A stretch of DNA of 64,000 nt from Asaia lannensis NBRC 102526 (lineage in GTDB: Bacteria; Pseudomonadota; Alphaproteobacteria; Acetobacterales; Acetobacteraceae). The notes under the pieces were generated by a model that saw only the letters and a program-made list of their open reading frames with translations, made no database searches and was not told the DNA's origin. Made by a program: the position numbers and the translations under genes. This document shows, piece by piece, positions 37,254 through 46,770 of this stretch (positions are counted from its first letter, which is position 1; each line of letters begins with the position of its first letter). The stretch spans positions 1 to 64,000 of the forward strand of contig NZ_JAMXQU010000010.1 of NCBI RefSeq assembly GCF_024054035.1, in the 5' to 3' direction.

Positions 37254-39995
37254 ATGACTGATGTCGTAGTGGTCGAAAGCCCGGCAAAGGCAAAGACCAT
37301 CAACAAATATCTGGGCGATAACTTTATCGTTCTGGCATCCTTCGGCCATGTCCGCGACCTGCCGCCCAAGGACGGCAGCGTGCGGCCTGACGAGAATTTC
37401 GCCATGGACTGGCAGACCGACGAGCGCGGGGCGAAGCAGATCGCCACCATCGCCAAGGCGGTCAAAAGTGCCGGAACGCTCTATCTCGCCACTGACCCGG
37501 ATCGCGAAGGCGAAGCCATTTCCTGGCATGTCCGCGCCGTGCTGGAAGAAAAAAATCTTCTGCGTGGCAAGAACGTACAGCGCGTCACCTTCAACGAAAT
37601 TACCAAATCCGCCGTGCAGACGGCCATGGCCAATCCACGTGCGCTCGATCAGCCGCTGATCGATGCCTATATGGCGCGCCGGGCGCTGGATTATCTGGTC
37701 GGGTTCACACTCTCACCCGTTCTGTGGCGCAAGCTGCCCGGCAGCCGCAGTGCAGGCCGCGTGCAATCGGTGGCTCTGCGTCTGATCTGCGAGCGCGAAG
37801 CCGAGATCGAGGTGTTCAAGAGCCGGGAATACTGGTCGATCACCGGCGCCTTCTCGACGCCGCGCAACGCGAATTTCTCCGCACGTCTGACGCATCTGGA
37901 AGGGCGCAAGCTCGACCAGTTCGATCTGGACAATGCCGAAAAAGCCCATGCCGCGCGGGATCTGGTAGCACGCTCGGCCTTTACGGTACGTTCGGTCGAA
38001 CGCAAGAAAGCCAAACGCAACCCGCCAGCTCCGTTCACCACCTCCACACTGCAACAGGAAGCCTCGCGCAAAATCGGCATGAGTGCGCAATCGACCATGC
38101 GCGCTGCCCAGCAGCTTTACGAAGGTGTCGATCTGGGCGGTGAGACCGTCGGTCTGATCACCTATATGCGTACCGATGGCGTGACGATGGCGGCCGAAGC
38201 CGTCCATGCCATTCGCGACATGATTACCGGCACCTATGGCGCGCCCTATCTTCCTGAAAAACCGCGAATCTATACGAGCAAGGCCAAGAATGCGCAGGAA
38301 GCGCATGAGGCCATACGTCCGACCGATGTGACCCGCACGCCCGAATCGGTGGCACGTCATCTCTCTGGCGAGCAGATGCGTCTTTACGAACTGATCTGGA
38401 AACGCGCCGTCGCCTCGCAGATGCAGTCGGCCGAGCTCGATCAGGTTGTTGTCGATCTGACGGATTCAGGCAGAAAGACGATCCTGCGCGCCAATGGCTC
38501 GATTATCGCTTTCGACGGTTTTCTCAAGCTCTACAGCGAAGGCCGTGACGATACGAAGTCGGATGACGACGAAGGTCGCGTCCTGCCCGCAATGAATGAG
38601 GGCGATGCCCTCACGACGCGCGGCGTCGAGGCCGATCAGCATTTCACGCAGCCACCGCCGCGTTTTTCGGAAGCGAGTCTGGTCAAGCGCATGGAAGAAA
38701 TCGGCATTGGCCGTCCCTCGACCTATGCGTCCATCCTGACCGTTCTGCGCGACCGCAATTATGTTCGCCTTGAAGCAAGACGTTTTGTGCCCGAGGATCG
38801 CGGTCGTCTGGTCACGGCATTCCTGACCTCATTCTTCGAACGCTATGTCGATACGGATTTTACGGCGACGCTCGAAGAACAGCTCGACGATATTTCCGAC
38901 GGTCGCGCCGACTGGCATGACATCATGGCAGCCTTCTGGCGTGATTTCTCCGCCGCCGTGTCCCAGACCAAGGATCTCAAGATCTCGGATGTCATCGACG
39001 CACTCGATGAGGATCTGGGCTCGCATTTCTTCCCCACACGCGAAGACGGGGGCGATCCGCGTCAGTGCACGGCCTGCGGCACAGGGCGTCTTGGGCTGCG
39101 TCTTGGCAAGTTCGGCGCCTTCATCGGCTGCTCGAACTATCCGACCTGCCAGTTTACCCGGCGCCTCATCGCCGAGGATGGCGGCGAGGGCGAGACGCTT
39201 AAAGAGGGTATGAAGAGTCTCGGACAGGATCCGGAAACCGGTGAGGAAGTGACCGTACGTCGCGGCCCTTACGGTCTTTATATCCAGCGTGGCGAAGCCG
39301 ACCCGGAAAACAAGAAGATCAAACCCAAGCGCACCACCATCCCCAAGGGGCTGGAGGGCGACAAGCTGACTCTCGACAAGGCGATCGGACTGCTTTCCCT
39401 GCCGCGCAAGCTCGGACCGCACCCCGAGACGGGCGAAATGATCGAGGCCGGGCTTGGACGCTTCGGGCCTTATGTCAAAATGGGATCGATTTTCGGCACG
39501 CTCGATGCCGATGACGATGTGCTGACCGTCGGGCTCAACCGCGCCATCGACTCGCTGGCCAAGAAACTGGCCTCCATCCGCACGCTTGGCGCCCATCCCA
39601 AGGATGGCGAGGCTGTTCTGGTGCGCAAGGGACGATTCGGCCCATATGTGCAGCATGGACAGGTCGTGGCCAATCTGGCCAAGGGTCAGTCGATGGACGA
39701 TGTGACTTTCGACGAGGCACTGACGCTTCTGGCCGAGAAGGGAAAGCCTCTCAAGACCAAAGGCAAGACGACGCGCAAGACCGCCGCGAAGACGGCCAGT
39801 ACCGGAGAGACCACCGAGAAGACCAGGAAAGCAGCGCCCAAGAAAAAAGCGACGACCAAGACCGCAGCTGCAAAGAAGCCTGCCGCCAAAAAAGCGACCT
39901 CGACCAGAAAAAAGGCCGAATCTGCGACCGAAGAAACAAAACCCGTGCGTAAGTCACGCGCTACCAAGACAACAGATGGTGAGAGCGGCACCTAA
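37254..39995 (+). CDS. topA: DNA topoisomerase I
   Basis: This 913-residue type IA topoisomerase relaxes negative supercoils. The TOPRIM domain opens with VVVESPAKAKTINKYLG and contains DPDREGEAISWH; the catalytic tyrosine is in ITYMRTDGV. One C4 zinc finger (CTACGTG ... CSNYPTC) is followed by three shorter C-terminal repeats with RRGPYGLYIQ, GLGRFGPYVK and RKGRFGPYVQ. The last 80 residues are an Ala/Lys/Thr-rich basic tail, likely a non-specific DNA-binding extension. GGAG lies 6 bp before the ATG. Confidence 0.97.
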   Translation: MTDVVVVESPAKAKTINKYLGDNFIVLASFGHVRDLPPKDGSVRPDENFAMDWQTDERGAKQIATIAKAVKSAGTLYLATDPDREGEAISWHVRAVLEEKNLLRGKNVQRVTFNEITKSAVQTAMANPRALDQPLIDAYMARRALDYLVGFTLSPVLWRKLPGSRSAGRVQSVALRLICEREAEIEVFKSREYWSITGAFSTPRNANFSARLTHLEGRKLDQFDLDNAEKAHAARDLVARSAFTVRSVERKKAKRNPPAPFTTSTLQQEASRKIGMSAQSTMRAAQQLYEGVDLGGETVGLITYMRTDGVTMAAEAVHAIRDMITGTYGAPYLPEKPRIYTSKAKNAQEAHEAIRPTDVTRTPESVARHLSGEQMRLYELIWKRAVASQMQSAELDQVVVDLTDSGRKTILRANGSIIAFDGFLKLYSEGRDDTKSDDDEGRVLPAMNEGDALTTRGVEADQHFTQPPPRFSEASLVKRMEEIGIGRPSTYASILTVLRDRNYVRLEARRFVPEDRGRLVTAFLTSFFERYVDTDFTATLEEQLDDISDGRADWHDIMAAFWRDFSAAVSQTKDLKISDVIDALDEDLGSHFFPTREDGGDPRQCTACGTGRLGLRLGKFGAFIGCSNYPTCQFTRRLIAEDGGEGETLKEGMKSLGQDPETGEEVTVRRGPYGLYIQRGEADPENKKIKPKRTTIPKGLEGDKLTLDKAIGLLSLPRKLGPHPETGEMIEAGLGRFGPYVKMGSIFGTLDADDDVLTVGLNRAIDSLAKKLASIRTLGAHPKDGEAVLVRKGRFGPYVQHGQVVANLAKGQSMDDVTFDEALTLLAEKGKPLKTKGKTTRKTAAKTASTGETTEKTRKAAPKKKATTKTAAAKKPAAKKATSTRKKAESATEETKPVRKSRATKTTDGESGT

Positions 39996-39999
39996 ATGC

Positions 40000-40029
40000 G
40001 TTTTTGCGGCCACAAACCGTGGCAAAAAC
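40000..40029 (+). terminator. Possible stem-loop after topA
   Basis: GTTTTTG and CAAAAAC pair around an inner CCAC/GTGG stem with a CGG bulge, 5 bp after the topA stop. It has no T run outside the stem. It may mark the end of the gltX-topA run. Confidence 0.35.
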
Positions 40030-40174
40030 GTCGCTCCCCCTGTTAGGCTCTCTTTCGCGGCCCGTTGCGGGTCGCTAAAGCGGCAATCGATGGGGGAAGC
40101 CATCGTTCTGATGGTCAAGGTCACCGGCTCTGAAACACGTTCCTTTCCTGACTGGCGCGCCTTGCCGAGGGCTC

Positions 40175-41725
40175 ATGGGCGCAATGGGGCTGATCGTCTC
40201 CATTGCTCTGGTCGGGCCTGCCTGCGCTGAGACAGCCGAGACGTCGCCTCTGGATACGGGGATGCTATCCTCTGTCCTGTCGAGCGCCTTTCGGTTTCTG
40301 ACGCCCAGAACGCTCGACAGTCATTCGAGCCGTACGTTCAGCCTCTGGGGGCTGGACGGTCTGACCGCCATCGATCCGTCGATCACGATGGGGGAGCCGC
40401 CTCACGGTCCCAAGGATCCTGCGCTGCTCAGGCTCACCATCGGACAGCAGACCCTTTCCGAGTTCCGCGAGCCGGGTGACAACGAGACGGCCGAATGGGT
40501 CCGTATCATCGTTTCCAGTATGGATGCTGCCTGGCATGCCTCTGCTACCCTGCGCAGCGCAGGACGCGATGCCCTGCTGCAGAGCTTTTTCGACGAGCTG
40601 TTCAACCATCTCGATCCGTATTCGCGTTATGTTGCCCCCACCCCTGCCGGAAACGACAGGGCGAACCGCACAGGCGATGTCGCCGGCGTCGGCCTGTCCC
40701 TCGCCCGTGACGGTAGTGCTCTGATCGTTGCCGCCATCAACGCCAATGGACCTGCCTGGGCGGCCGGGGCCAATATCGGCCAGAAGCTTCTGGCTGTGGA
40801 CGGTCGCTCGACCCGCAATCAGGACCCCGCCACAGTCGAGAGCTGGATGACGGGGCCTGCAGGCAGCAAGGTCAAGCTGCTCCTGGCCGATCCGGGACGT
40901 CACGGGGCCGTCATGCGCCTCGAACGCCAGATCGTGCCCCCGCAGACCGTTTTTGCGAGCATGCATGACCATATTGCGGTCATCCGTATCGCCTCTTTCT
41001 CGTCGGATACCGCCGAGGAACTGAGCCAGAATATCGATCAGGCCCTGCAGGACAAGAAACTCACGGGACTGATCATCGATCTGCGTGGCGATCGCGGCGG
41101 CGTGCTGCAACAGGCCGTGACGGCAACGGCACTCGTTCTCGACCGGGGCATTGCCGTCGTCACCAAGGGGCGCGACCCGAAATCCAACCATATCTGGGCC
41201 GTACAGGGTGGCGATATGACCCATGGCCTGCCGATCGTGGCGCTTGTCGATGGCCGCACGGCCAGCGCAGCCGAAATCATGGCCGCAGCACTTTCCGATC
41301 ATCGTCGTGCCGTCGTGGTCGGCAGTTCCACGCTGGGCAAGGGGCTGGTTCAGGCTGTCGGCCAGATGCCCGATGGCGGCGAACTTTTCGTGACATGGAG
41401 TCGTGTCATCGCGCCTCTCGGCTGGCCGTTGCAGGGTCTGGGCGTCACGCCGCAGGTCTGTACCTCGCGCGGAGCGCAGGCACTCGACCAGCAATTGCAG
41501 TCTCTCGTGCAAGGCAAGCTCATGGACGCGGAAACCGTGAAGGCCAGCCGCGAGATACGCTTTCCGGTCAGCGTCTCGAAAATCCTGGATATCAGGCGTC
41601 ACTGCCCCGCCGCGCTGGGTACGGATGCCGATCTCGATACCGCTGCCCTTCTTCTGCAGCGCCCCGAAAGCTATCGGGCCGCTCTGGCGGCGATACCTGA
41701 CGATATGGACGACCCTGCACCATGA
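40175..41725 (+). CDS. S41 family carboxyl-terminal processing peptidase
   Basis: The 516-residue exported protease has a hydrophobic N-terminus with a likely signal cleavage near ACAE, a PDZ domain (about 165-250, GVGLSLARDGSALIVAAI), and an S41 catalytic domain. The latter contains LIIDLRGDRGGVLQQA, the catalytic serine in GRTASAAEIMAAAL and the lysine in SSTLGKGLVQ. It probably trims C-termini of periplasmic or lipid-anchored envelope proteins. The start at 40175 is uncertain; a second ATG at 40184 is close by. A DUF1491 gene follows after 13 bp. Confidence 0.9.
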   Translation: MGAMGLIVSIALVGPACAETAETSPLDTGMLSSVLSSAFRFLTPRTLDSHSSRTFSLWGLDGLTAIDPSITMGEPPHGPKDPALLRLTIGQQTLSEFREPGDNETAEWVRIIVSSMDAAWHASATLRSAGRDALLQSFFDELFNHLDPYSRYVAPTPAGNDRANRTGDVAGVGLSLARDGSALIVAAINANGPAWAAGANIGQKLLAVDGRSTRNQDPATVESWMTGPAGSKVKLLLADPGRHGAVMRLERQIVPPQTVFASMHDHIAVIRIASFSSDTAEELSQNIDQALQDKKLTGLIIDLRGDRGGVLQQAVTATALVLDRGIAVVTKGRDPKSNHIWAVQGGDMTHGLPIVALVDGRTASAAEIMAAALSDHRRAVVVGSSTLGKGLVQAVGQMPDGGELFVTWSRVIAPLGWPLQGLGVTPQVCTSRGAQALDQQLQSLVQGKLMDAETVKASREIRFPVSVSKILDIRRHCPAALGTDADLDTAALLLQRPESYRAALAAIPDDMDDPAP

Positions 41726-41738
41726 CCGGCGACCGACC

Positions 41739-42071
41739 ATGACAGAAGCCCGGCTCAAAAGCGGTCTGTGGGTGCGCGGGCTGATGCGCCTTGCCCAGAA
41801 TCAGGGTTACGACGCCATGCGTCTGAGAAAGGGCGATGAGGACGCCGGTGCTGTCCTTCTGGTCCTGCGAGACCGGCAGGACGCTCTTGCCGTTCTGCGC
41901 GAGACTGCGGTCGATGCCGGGTGGGAGCGTGTGACATTCGAAGGGCAGGAGGCGCTGGATACCTATCTGGAGCGTCAGATACGCTACGATCCCGATCTCT
42001 GGATTCTGGAGATCACACTCGACGATCTGGCCACACCTGTGGAAAAGACCTTTCCGCCGCGCAGCCTGTAA
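41739..42071 (+). CDS. DUF1491 family protein
   Basis: The 110-residue protein has RLKSGLWVRGLMRLAQNQGY, GDEDAGAVLLVL and YDPDLWILEI, the DUF1491 pattern seen almost only in alphaproteobacteria; function unknown. The ATG at 41739 lies just after the S41 peptidase stop. The frame is open further upstream inside that gene, which is not coding. Confidence 0.88.
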   Translation: MTEARLKSGLWVRGLMRLAQNQGYDAMRLRKGDEDAGAVLLVLRDRQDALAVLRETAVDAGWERVTFEGQEALDTYLERQIRYDPDLWILEITLDDLATPVEKTFPPRSL

Positions 42072-42292
42072 ACGTGCATGACGTCTCGCGACGATGCCCG
42101 GATGAGTGTTGCAACCATCCCACAGTCACGACAGGAAGAAAGAATGCGGCAACGGGACGAACGCACCCTGAAGGGAAACATGCGTTGCACGGGGATGACA
42201 GTTCAGCGAAAAGACGGCATTCAGATCGCTGCGGACGGCCGGACCCATGGCCCTCTCTCAGTCTGCCGCGTGATAAGGATGGAGAAGACGAT

Positions 42293-43504
42293 ATGACGCT
42301 GGAACACCGAACGCGCGGTGAAACCGTTTGCCGCCCGTTGTCCGATGTCCGGCAGCCGGTCGGATCGTTTTCACGGCTTTTCCGCAGGACCATGCTTGCG
42401 CTTACCGCTCTTGCCGGTCTCGACGTTGCAGCCGGGTCCGCTCATGCCCAGGTGGTGAAGGGGCTCTATGTGGCCGGTAGCGGCGGCGCCAGCTTCAATC
42501 AGGATCAGACAGTCAGGCTTTCTCCTGTGCTGCCAAGCGGCCGCGACCATTACGACGCAGGTGTGACCGGCCTCGGTTCGGTCGGCTGGGGTCTGGGCAA
42601 CGGCTTTCGTGTCGAAGTCGAAGGCAATTACCGCAACAATCGTCTGCAGCAGTTCAAGTCGAGCTATTTCCCCTCCTCCACAGGCGGACGTCAGCAGGGC
42701 TATGGCGTGATGGCCAACGCCCTGTTCGACATGGATATCGGCGCGAACTGGGTCTATCCCTATTTCGGTGCCGGTGTCGGCTATGGCTGGCAGGCCATGA
42801 ACGCGTCGGTGCGTGCACCGAATAATTATCTGAACCAGACGATTGGCGGTACGACGGGCAATTTCGCCTATCAGGGCATTTTCGGCCTGTCTTTCCCCGT
42901 TCCGTTTGCTGTCGGCCTGTCTTTCACCACCGAATATCGCTTCTACTCCCTGCTGGGTCCGAACGGGCATCGTGCAACGGGATATGGCAGCATCGGCGGG
43001 TATGACGTCTCGCGTCCGGCTGGCGCAATGGATGGCAATCGCGTCACCCGCAACGATTTCAACCATTCGCTGCTGCTCGGCCTGCGTTACGAATTCAATC
43101 CTGCACCGCCGCCGCCGCCCGTCGTGCCTGTCATGACGGCACCCGCCCCGGCACCTGCACGCAGCTATCTGGTTTTCTTCGACTGGGATCGCGCCGATCT
43201 GACCGACCGTGCACGCGCCATCGTCGGCACTGCTGCGCAGAACTCGACGCGCATGCAGCTCACACGTATCGAAGTCAACGGCTATACGGATAACAGCGCA
43301 GCCCATCCCGGAGCGCGTGGCGCAAGCTACAACATGAAGCTCTCGCTTCGCCGTGCCGATGCCGTCCGCGCCGAACTGATCCGTGATGGCGTGGCTGGTG
43401 GCCTGATTGCCATCAAGGGCTACGGTGAGAGCAACCCGCTCGTTCCGACCGGCCCCAACACGCGCGAACCGCAGAACCGTCGCGTGGAAATCATCCTGCA
43501 CTGA
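42293..43504 (+). CDS. OmpA-family outer-membrane protein
   Basis: The 403-residue protein has a long N-region and signal peptide (cleavage near SAHAQ, about residue 50). An eight-strand-type barrel follows (about 55-270, starting GLYVAGSGGASFNQD). A Pro-rich linker PAPPPPPVVP precedes a C-terminal OmpA peptidoglycan-binding domain with YLVFFDWDRADLT, VNGYTDNS, LSLRRADAV and PQNRRVEI. The Asp and Arg that bind diaminopimelate are present. It anchors the outer membrane to peptidoglycan. GGAG lies 8 bp before the ATG at 42293. Confidence 0.93.
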   Translation: MTLEHRTRGETVCRPLSDVRQPVGSFSRLFRRTMLALTALAGLDVAAGSAHAQVVKGLYVAGSGGASFNQDQTVRLSPVLPSGRDHYDAGVTGLGSVGWGLGNGFRVEVEGNYRNNRLQQFKSSYFPSSTGGRQQGYGVMANALFDMDIGANWVYPYFGAGVGYGWQAMNASVRAPNNYLNQTIGGTTGNFAYQGIFGLSFPVPFAVGLSFTTEYRFYSLLGPNGHRATGYGSIGGYDVSRPAGAMDGNRVTRNDFNHSLLLGLRYEFNPAPPPPPVVPVMTAPAPAPARSYLVFFDWDRADLTDRARAIVGTAAQNSTRMQLTRIEVNGYTDNSAAHPGARGASYNMKLSLRRADAVRAELIRDGVAGGLIAIKGYGESNPLVPTGPNTREPQNRRVEIILH

Positions 43505-43545
43505 CGCCCCCTGCGCCAAAGGCGCAGAACGGACGATGAAACAGA

Positions 43546-43576
43546 CCCTGACCCGTCATGCGGATCAGGGTTTTTT
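43546..43576 (+). terminator. Intrinsic terminator after the OmpA-family gene
   Basis: CCCTGACCCG and CGGATCAGGG pair with one mismatch around TCAT and are followed by six T. It is 41 bp after the stop and just before the convergent cysK stop. Confidence 0.8.
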
Positions 43577-43584
43577 CATGCCTT

Positions 43585-44586
43585 TCACACAAGTCCGTTG
43601 AAAAGCGAGGTCGACAGATAGCGCTCGGCAAAAGACGGTACGATCGAGACGATCGTCTTGCCTGCATTTTCCTCGCGCTGGGCAAGGGCCAAAGCGGCGT
43701 GCAGAGACGCGCCGGATGAAATTCCGATGGGAATGCCCTCGATACGGGCACAACGGCGTGCCGCCGCCATGGCGTCGCGCTCCGACACAGCCAGCACACC
43801 GTCGAGCAGCGAAGAATCAAGCGTATTGGGACAAAAGCCCGGCCCAATGCCCTGAATGCCGTGCGGCCCGGGATCGTCGCCGTTGAGAACGGCGCTTTCC
43901 GAAGGCTCCACGCCCCAGAACTGCATGGACGGTTTTCTGGGCTTGAGCGTGCGCGCTATGCCGGTCAGGGTTCCCCCCGTGCCAAGACCGGCCACGACGA
44001 GATCGATCTCGCCCTGCGTATCCTCCCAAAGCTCCTCGGCTGTCGTCAGGGCATGGATTTCAGGATTGGCCGGATTGTCGAACTGGCTGGGCATCCAGGC
44101 ATCGGGAAGAGACGCCACGAGCTCCTCTGCGCGCAGAATGGCGCCTGCCATACCCCGGGCTGCCGGTGTGAGCTCCAGCTGTGCATCCATCATGCGCAGC
44201 ATCTTGCGTCGCTCGATCGATGCACTCTCGGGCATGGTGACGATCAGCCTGTAGCCGAGAGCTGCCGAAGCGAAGGCGAGCGAAATGCCCGTATTGCCCG
44301 AGGTCGGCTCGACGAGCACCGTACGGCCCGGCGTGATTTCGCCGCGGGCTTCCGCCTGCTGGATGAGCGCAACGCCGATACGGTCCTTGACCGACCCCAG
44401 CGGATTGAAAAATTCGAGCTTGAGCAGCAGACGTGCATGCAGCTTGTCCGCCTGTGTCAGGCGGGGAACCGCGACGAGCGGCGTGCCGCCTACGGTTTCG
44501 AGAATGGACTTATAGATGCGGCCCCGTGGCGCTGCATAACGCGATGCCAGCCCACGATCTTCGGACATCTCCTGTCGGGTGGTCAT
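43585..44586 (-). CDS. cysK: Cysteine synthase A
   Basis: This 333-residue PLP enzyme makes cysteine from O-acetylserine and sulfide. The PLP lysine is in NPLGSVKDRIG, the substrate loop is EPTSGNTGIS, the phosphate-binding loop is GTGGTLTGIA, and GISSGAS is near the end. It has an N-terminal extension of about 20 residues compared with E. coli CysK. It is divergent from an Rrf2-type regulator, which probably controls it. Confidence 0.95.
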   Translation of the reverse strand: MTTRQEMSEDRGLASRYAAPRGRIYKSILETVGGTPLVAVPRLTQADKLHARLLLKLEFFNPLGSVKDRIGVALIQQAEARGEITPGRTVLVEPTSGNTGISLAFASAALGYRLIVTMPESASIERRKMLRMMDAQLELTPAARGMAGAILRAEELVASLPDAWMPSQFDNPANPEIHALTTAEELWEDTQGEIDLVVAGLGTGGTLTGIARTLKPRKPSMQFWGVEPSESAVLNGDDPGPHGIQGIGPGFCPNTLDSSLLDGVLAVSERDAMAAARRCARIEGIPIGISSGASLHAALALAQREENAGKTIVSIVPSFAERYLSTSLFNGLV

Positions 44587-44666
44587 GACTCAATCCTTGA
44601 TGTGCTGCGATGCGGGATTCTGATTCCCGCGATGCCGGTCTGTGATTTTGCGGCAATAACTGCTAC

Positions 44667-44678
44667 ATTACGCGTAAT
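44667..44678. promoter_or_regulatory. Palindrome between cysK and the rrf2 gene
   Basis: ATTACGCGTAAT is a perfect 12-bp palindrome, 23 bp before the regulator start and about 80 bp before cysK. A second inverted repeat, GCGGGA-7-TCCCGC, lies at 44612-44630 in the cysK leader. Either may be bound by the adjacent Rrf2 protein; this is inferred from position. Confidence 0.45.
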
Positions 44679-44700
44679 TTGTCATTGAGGAAAAATCCGT

Positions 44701-45150
44701 ATGTATCTCCGCAGGGACAGGGCGATGATTGCTGTGATCATCATGGTCGATGTGGCCTTCCATGCCGGGCGCTCCAGCCTCGTCAGCGGTGGGGATATTG
44801 CAGAGCGTGCCGGACTGGCCCGCAGGGGCATCGAGCCCCTGCTTCAGGCGCTCTCGCGCTCGGGCCTGCTCGAAAGCGTGCGTGGGCCGCGCGGGGGATA
44901 TCGTCTGGGACGACCGCAGCGCGATATCGGTCTCGACGAGATCGTACGCGTCGTGGTGTCCGAAGATAGCGGGGCAGAGGAAACGGCTCAGGGTGCGCTG
45001 TTTCGCAGCGTGATCGAACCCTGCTGGCAGGTTCTGGACGAAACCGTGCGTGGTGAGATGGCAGCGCTTACGCTGGAAGAAATGGTTCGCCGTGCCGAGG
45101 CCGCGGGACTGCGACGCCCTGTGCACGAGCCGATCTCGTTCTCGATCTGA
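44701..45150 (+). CDS. Rrf2 family transcriptional regulator (CymR-like)
   Basis: The 149-residue winged-helix regulator carries the Rrf2 pattern SGGDIAERAGLARRGIEPLL then SGLLESVRGPRGGYRLGRP. It has one cysteine (EPCW) and lacks the C-x5-C-x5-C cluster motif of IscR, so iron-sulfur sensing is unlikely. Its divergent position to cysK recalls CymR, which senses cysteine status through cysteine synthase itself. That partnership is inference. Confidence 0.88.
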   Translation: MYLRRDRAMIAVIIMVDVAFHAGRSSLVSGGDIAERAGLARRGIEPLLQALSRSGLLESVRGPRGGYRLGRPQRDIGLDEIVRVVVSEDSGAEETAQGALFRSVIEPCWQVLDETVRGEMAALTLEEMVRRAEAAGLRRPVHEPISFSI

Positions 45151-45264
45151 AAACCGGCGCGTACCACCCGGCATCGCCACGACGATATGTCCGGGGGATG
45201 CGCTGGATGATAGCAAGGGTCGGCGCGTCAATCCCGCAAGCGGGGCGCCGACCGACTCGGGTTC

Positions 45265-45801
45265 TTACTTCTTGCTGGTCTTGCGACGCGTTGTCGTGTG
45301 CTTCGCGACGGGCTTCTTGGCAGCAGGTGCCAGAACCGGTGCAGGCGGCGCTGCAACTGTCACGCCTGTCGCATCCACCGTCGCATTGACGGTCAGCTTC
45401 GTGCGCGGCGCGTTTCCGCCGGGGATCAGGATAGCCGTGAAGCTGTCCTTGCCGGCATAGGCCGTGCTGGGCGTGTAGGTGATGTAGGTGTGGTCGTCGA
45501 AATTATACATGAAGGCCTTGCCATGCGCAGGCGCAGGCGAAACACCGAAGGAGCGGTAATTGGTGTTGCCCGGTTTCTGGATGGACAGGGCGCACAGGCC
45601 GTCATCGCTGCGTACCGTCATATCGACGCTCATGCTGCCATCGGCCGCCGTCTTGACCGGGGTCGTGGTGCAGACGGCCGAGACCTTCTGATAGCCGAAA
45701 GGATTGGGAGGCACGACGCGCTGGACGACGGGCTTTTGGGCGCAGGCCGCCAGGGTCAGGGCCGAAACGAGAGTAATTGCAGAACCACGCAGTCGCACCA
45801 T
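45265..45801 (-). CDS. Putative lipoprotein of unknown function
   Basis: The 178-residue exported protein has a lipobox LTLAAC near residue 20. A central domain of about 100 residues (DGSMSVDMTVRSDDGLCAL to FTAILIPGGNAP) looks beta-rich and Ig/cadherin-like, with YTPSTAYAGKDSFT reminiscent of such repeats. A Pro/Ala linker and a basic tail KHTTTRRKTSKK end it. I do not recognise the family. The ATG at 45801 has GGAG closely upstream; a GTG at 45810 is the alternative. Confidence 0.65.
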   Translation of the reverse strand: MVRLRGSAITLVSALTLAACAQKPVVQRVVPPNPFGYQKVSAVCTTTPVKTAADGSMSVDMTVRSDDGLCALSIQKPGNTNYRSFGVSPAPAHGKAFMYNFDDHTYITYTPSTAYAGKDSFTAILIPGGNAPRTKLTVNATVDATGVTVAAPPAPVLAPAAKKPVAKHTTTRRKTSKK

Positions 45802-46149
45802 CAACTCCACTGATCACATTTCATCGAAAATCGATTCTGCCTTGTACCAGCAGGCCCGACACCGGAAGTTTCGAAGCACGATCAACGCGCCTGAAAACAG
45901 ATTCGTCAATGGCCCTAGCGCAAGCTGGCCCCCACCGGAAGGGGGGAGACAGGGCTGAGACAAAAGAAAAGCCCGGGCGGATTTTTTTTTGCAAATTCGA
46001 CCTTCGCTCTTGCTTGCGAGCATTTTCTCGCCGCAATTGCTGCGACATAGTCATAATACAATTCCGTCTCGCGCGCGCATGATGCAACTATGCCGCCGCA
46101 CGCCTTTCGAACGACCGTCTCACTCTTTCTGTTCCTGTGGAGTCTCCTG
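45802..46149. other. Divergent region between two secreted-protein genes
   Basis: This is AT-richer than its surroundings, with a T9 tract at about 45982-45990 directly after GCCCGGGCGGA. A CATAATAC element near 46054 could be a -10 for the plus-strand gene. No small gene is supported. Confidence 0.4.
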
Positions 46150-46707
46150 ATGTCGCTTTCTGCCCGGCAACGCCTCCTGCGCCCGTTCGCGCGTTTCACC
46201 GCCTGCAGCCTGCTTGCCGCCACGTTCGTCACCTCCGGTGCCGCTTTCGCCGCAGGATGCAGCGAGTCCCCGGCGCATGAAGCCTTCAACGTGCAGGGAC
46301 TGAAGAGCGAGCTGATGGTGACCGCGCTCTCATGCAGCGCACAGGATCGCTACAATGCCTTCGTCACGAAGTTCCGCCCCAAGCTGGCTGCGGAAGAAGA
46401 GCGCCTGAACACCTATTTCAAATCCGCCTATGGCCGTAACGCCATGAAGGCGCATGACGACTACATCACCCAGCTGGCGAATGTTCAGTCCGAGGGCGGC
46501 CTCAAGGCCGGAACGATCTTCTGCCAGCAGCGCGTGGCGATGTTCGACGAAGTCGATGCGCTCGAAGACGGGGCCGATCTCGCCCATTATGCCGATGCAA
46601 AAGACGTGGTTCAGCCCGCTTCGTTCGAGACCTGCTCGGCCCCCGAAGCCACCACGCATGGCCGGGCCACCAGCACGCGTCGCAGCCATCGCAAGACACG
46701 CGCCTAA
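46150..46707 (+). CDS. Secreted four-cysteine protein of unknown function
   Basis: The 185-residue protein has a signal peptide (about 1-34, cleavage at AAFAA). The mature helical protein has cysteines in AAGCSES, ALSCSAQ, TIFCQQR and FETCSAP, which suggests two disulfides. Residues about 60-150 (AQDRYNAFVTKFRPKLAAEE, AMKAHDDYITQLANVQ) look like a small helical bundle. The tail is Arg/Ser/Thr-rich. The ATG at 46150 has GGAG 7 bp upstream; an in-frame start at 46090 exists. I do not know the family. Confidence 0.7.
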   Translation: MSLSARQRLLRPFARFTACSLLAATFVTSGAAFAAGCSESPAHEAFNVQGLKSELMVTALSCSAQDRYNAFVTKFRPKLAAEEERLNTYFKSAYGRNAMKAHDDYITQLANVQSEGGLKAGTIFCQQRVAMFDEVDALEDGADLAHYADAKDVVQPASFETCSAPEATTHGRATSTRRSHRKTRA

Positions 46708-46770
46708 AATCTGATCCCTCCCTGCACGGGGCGCTTGACGGCGCCCCGGCGAGGCCGTCAAGAACGCAAT

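Noticed and set aside
40265-41758. 497-codon open frame opposite the S41 protease
   Set aside because: It is an antisense shadow of a gene with clear PDZ and Ser/Lys motifs; the product is His/Arg/Gly-rich without a family.
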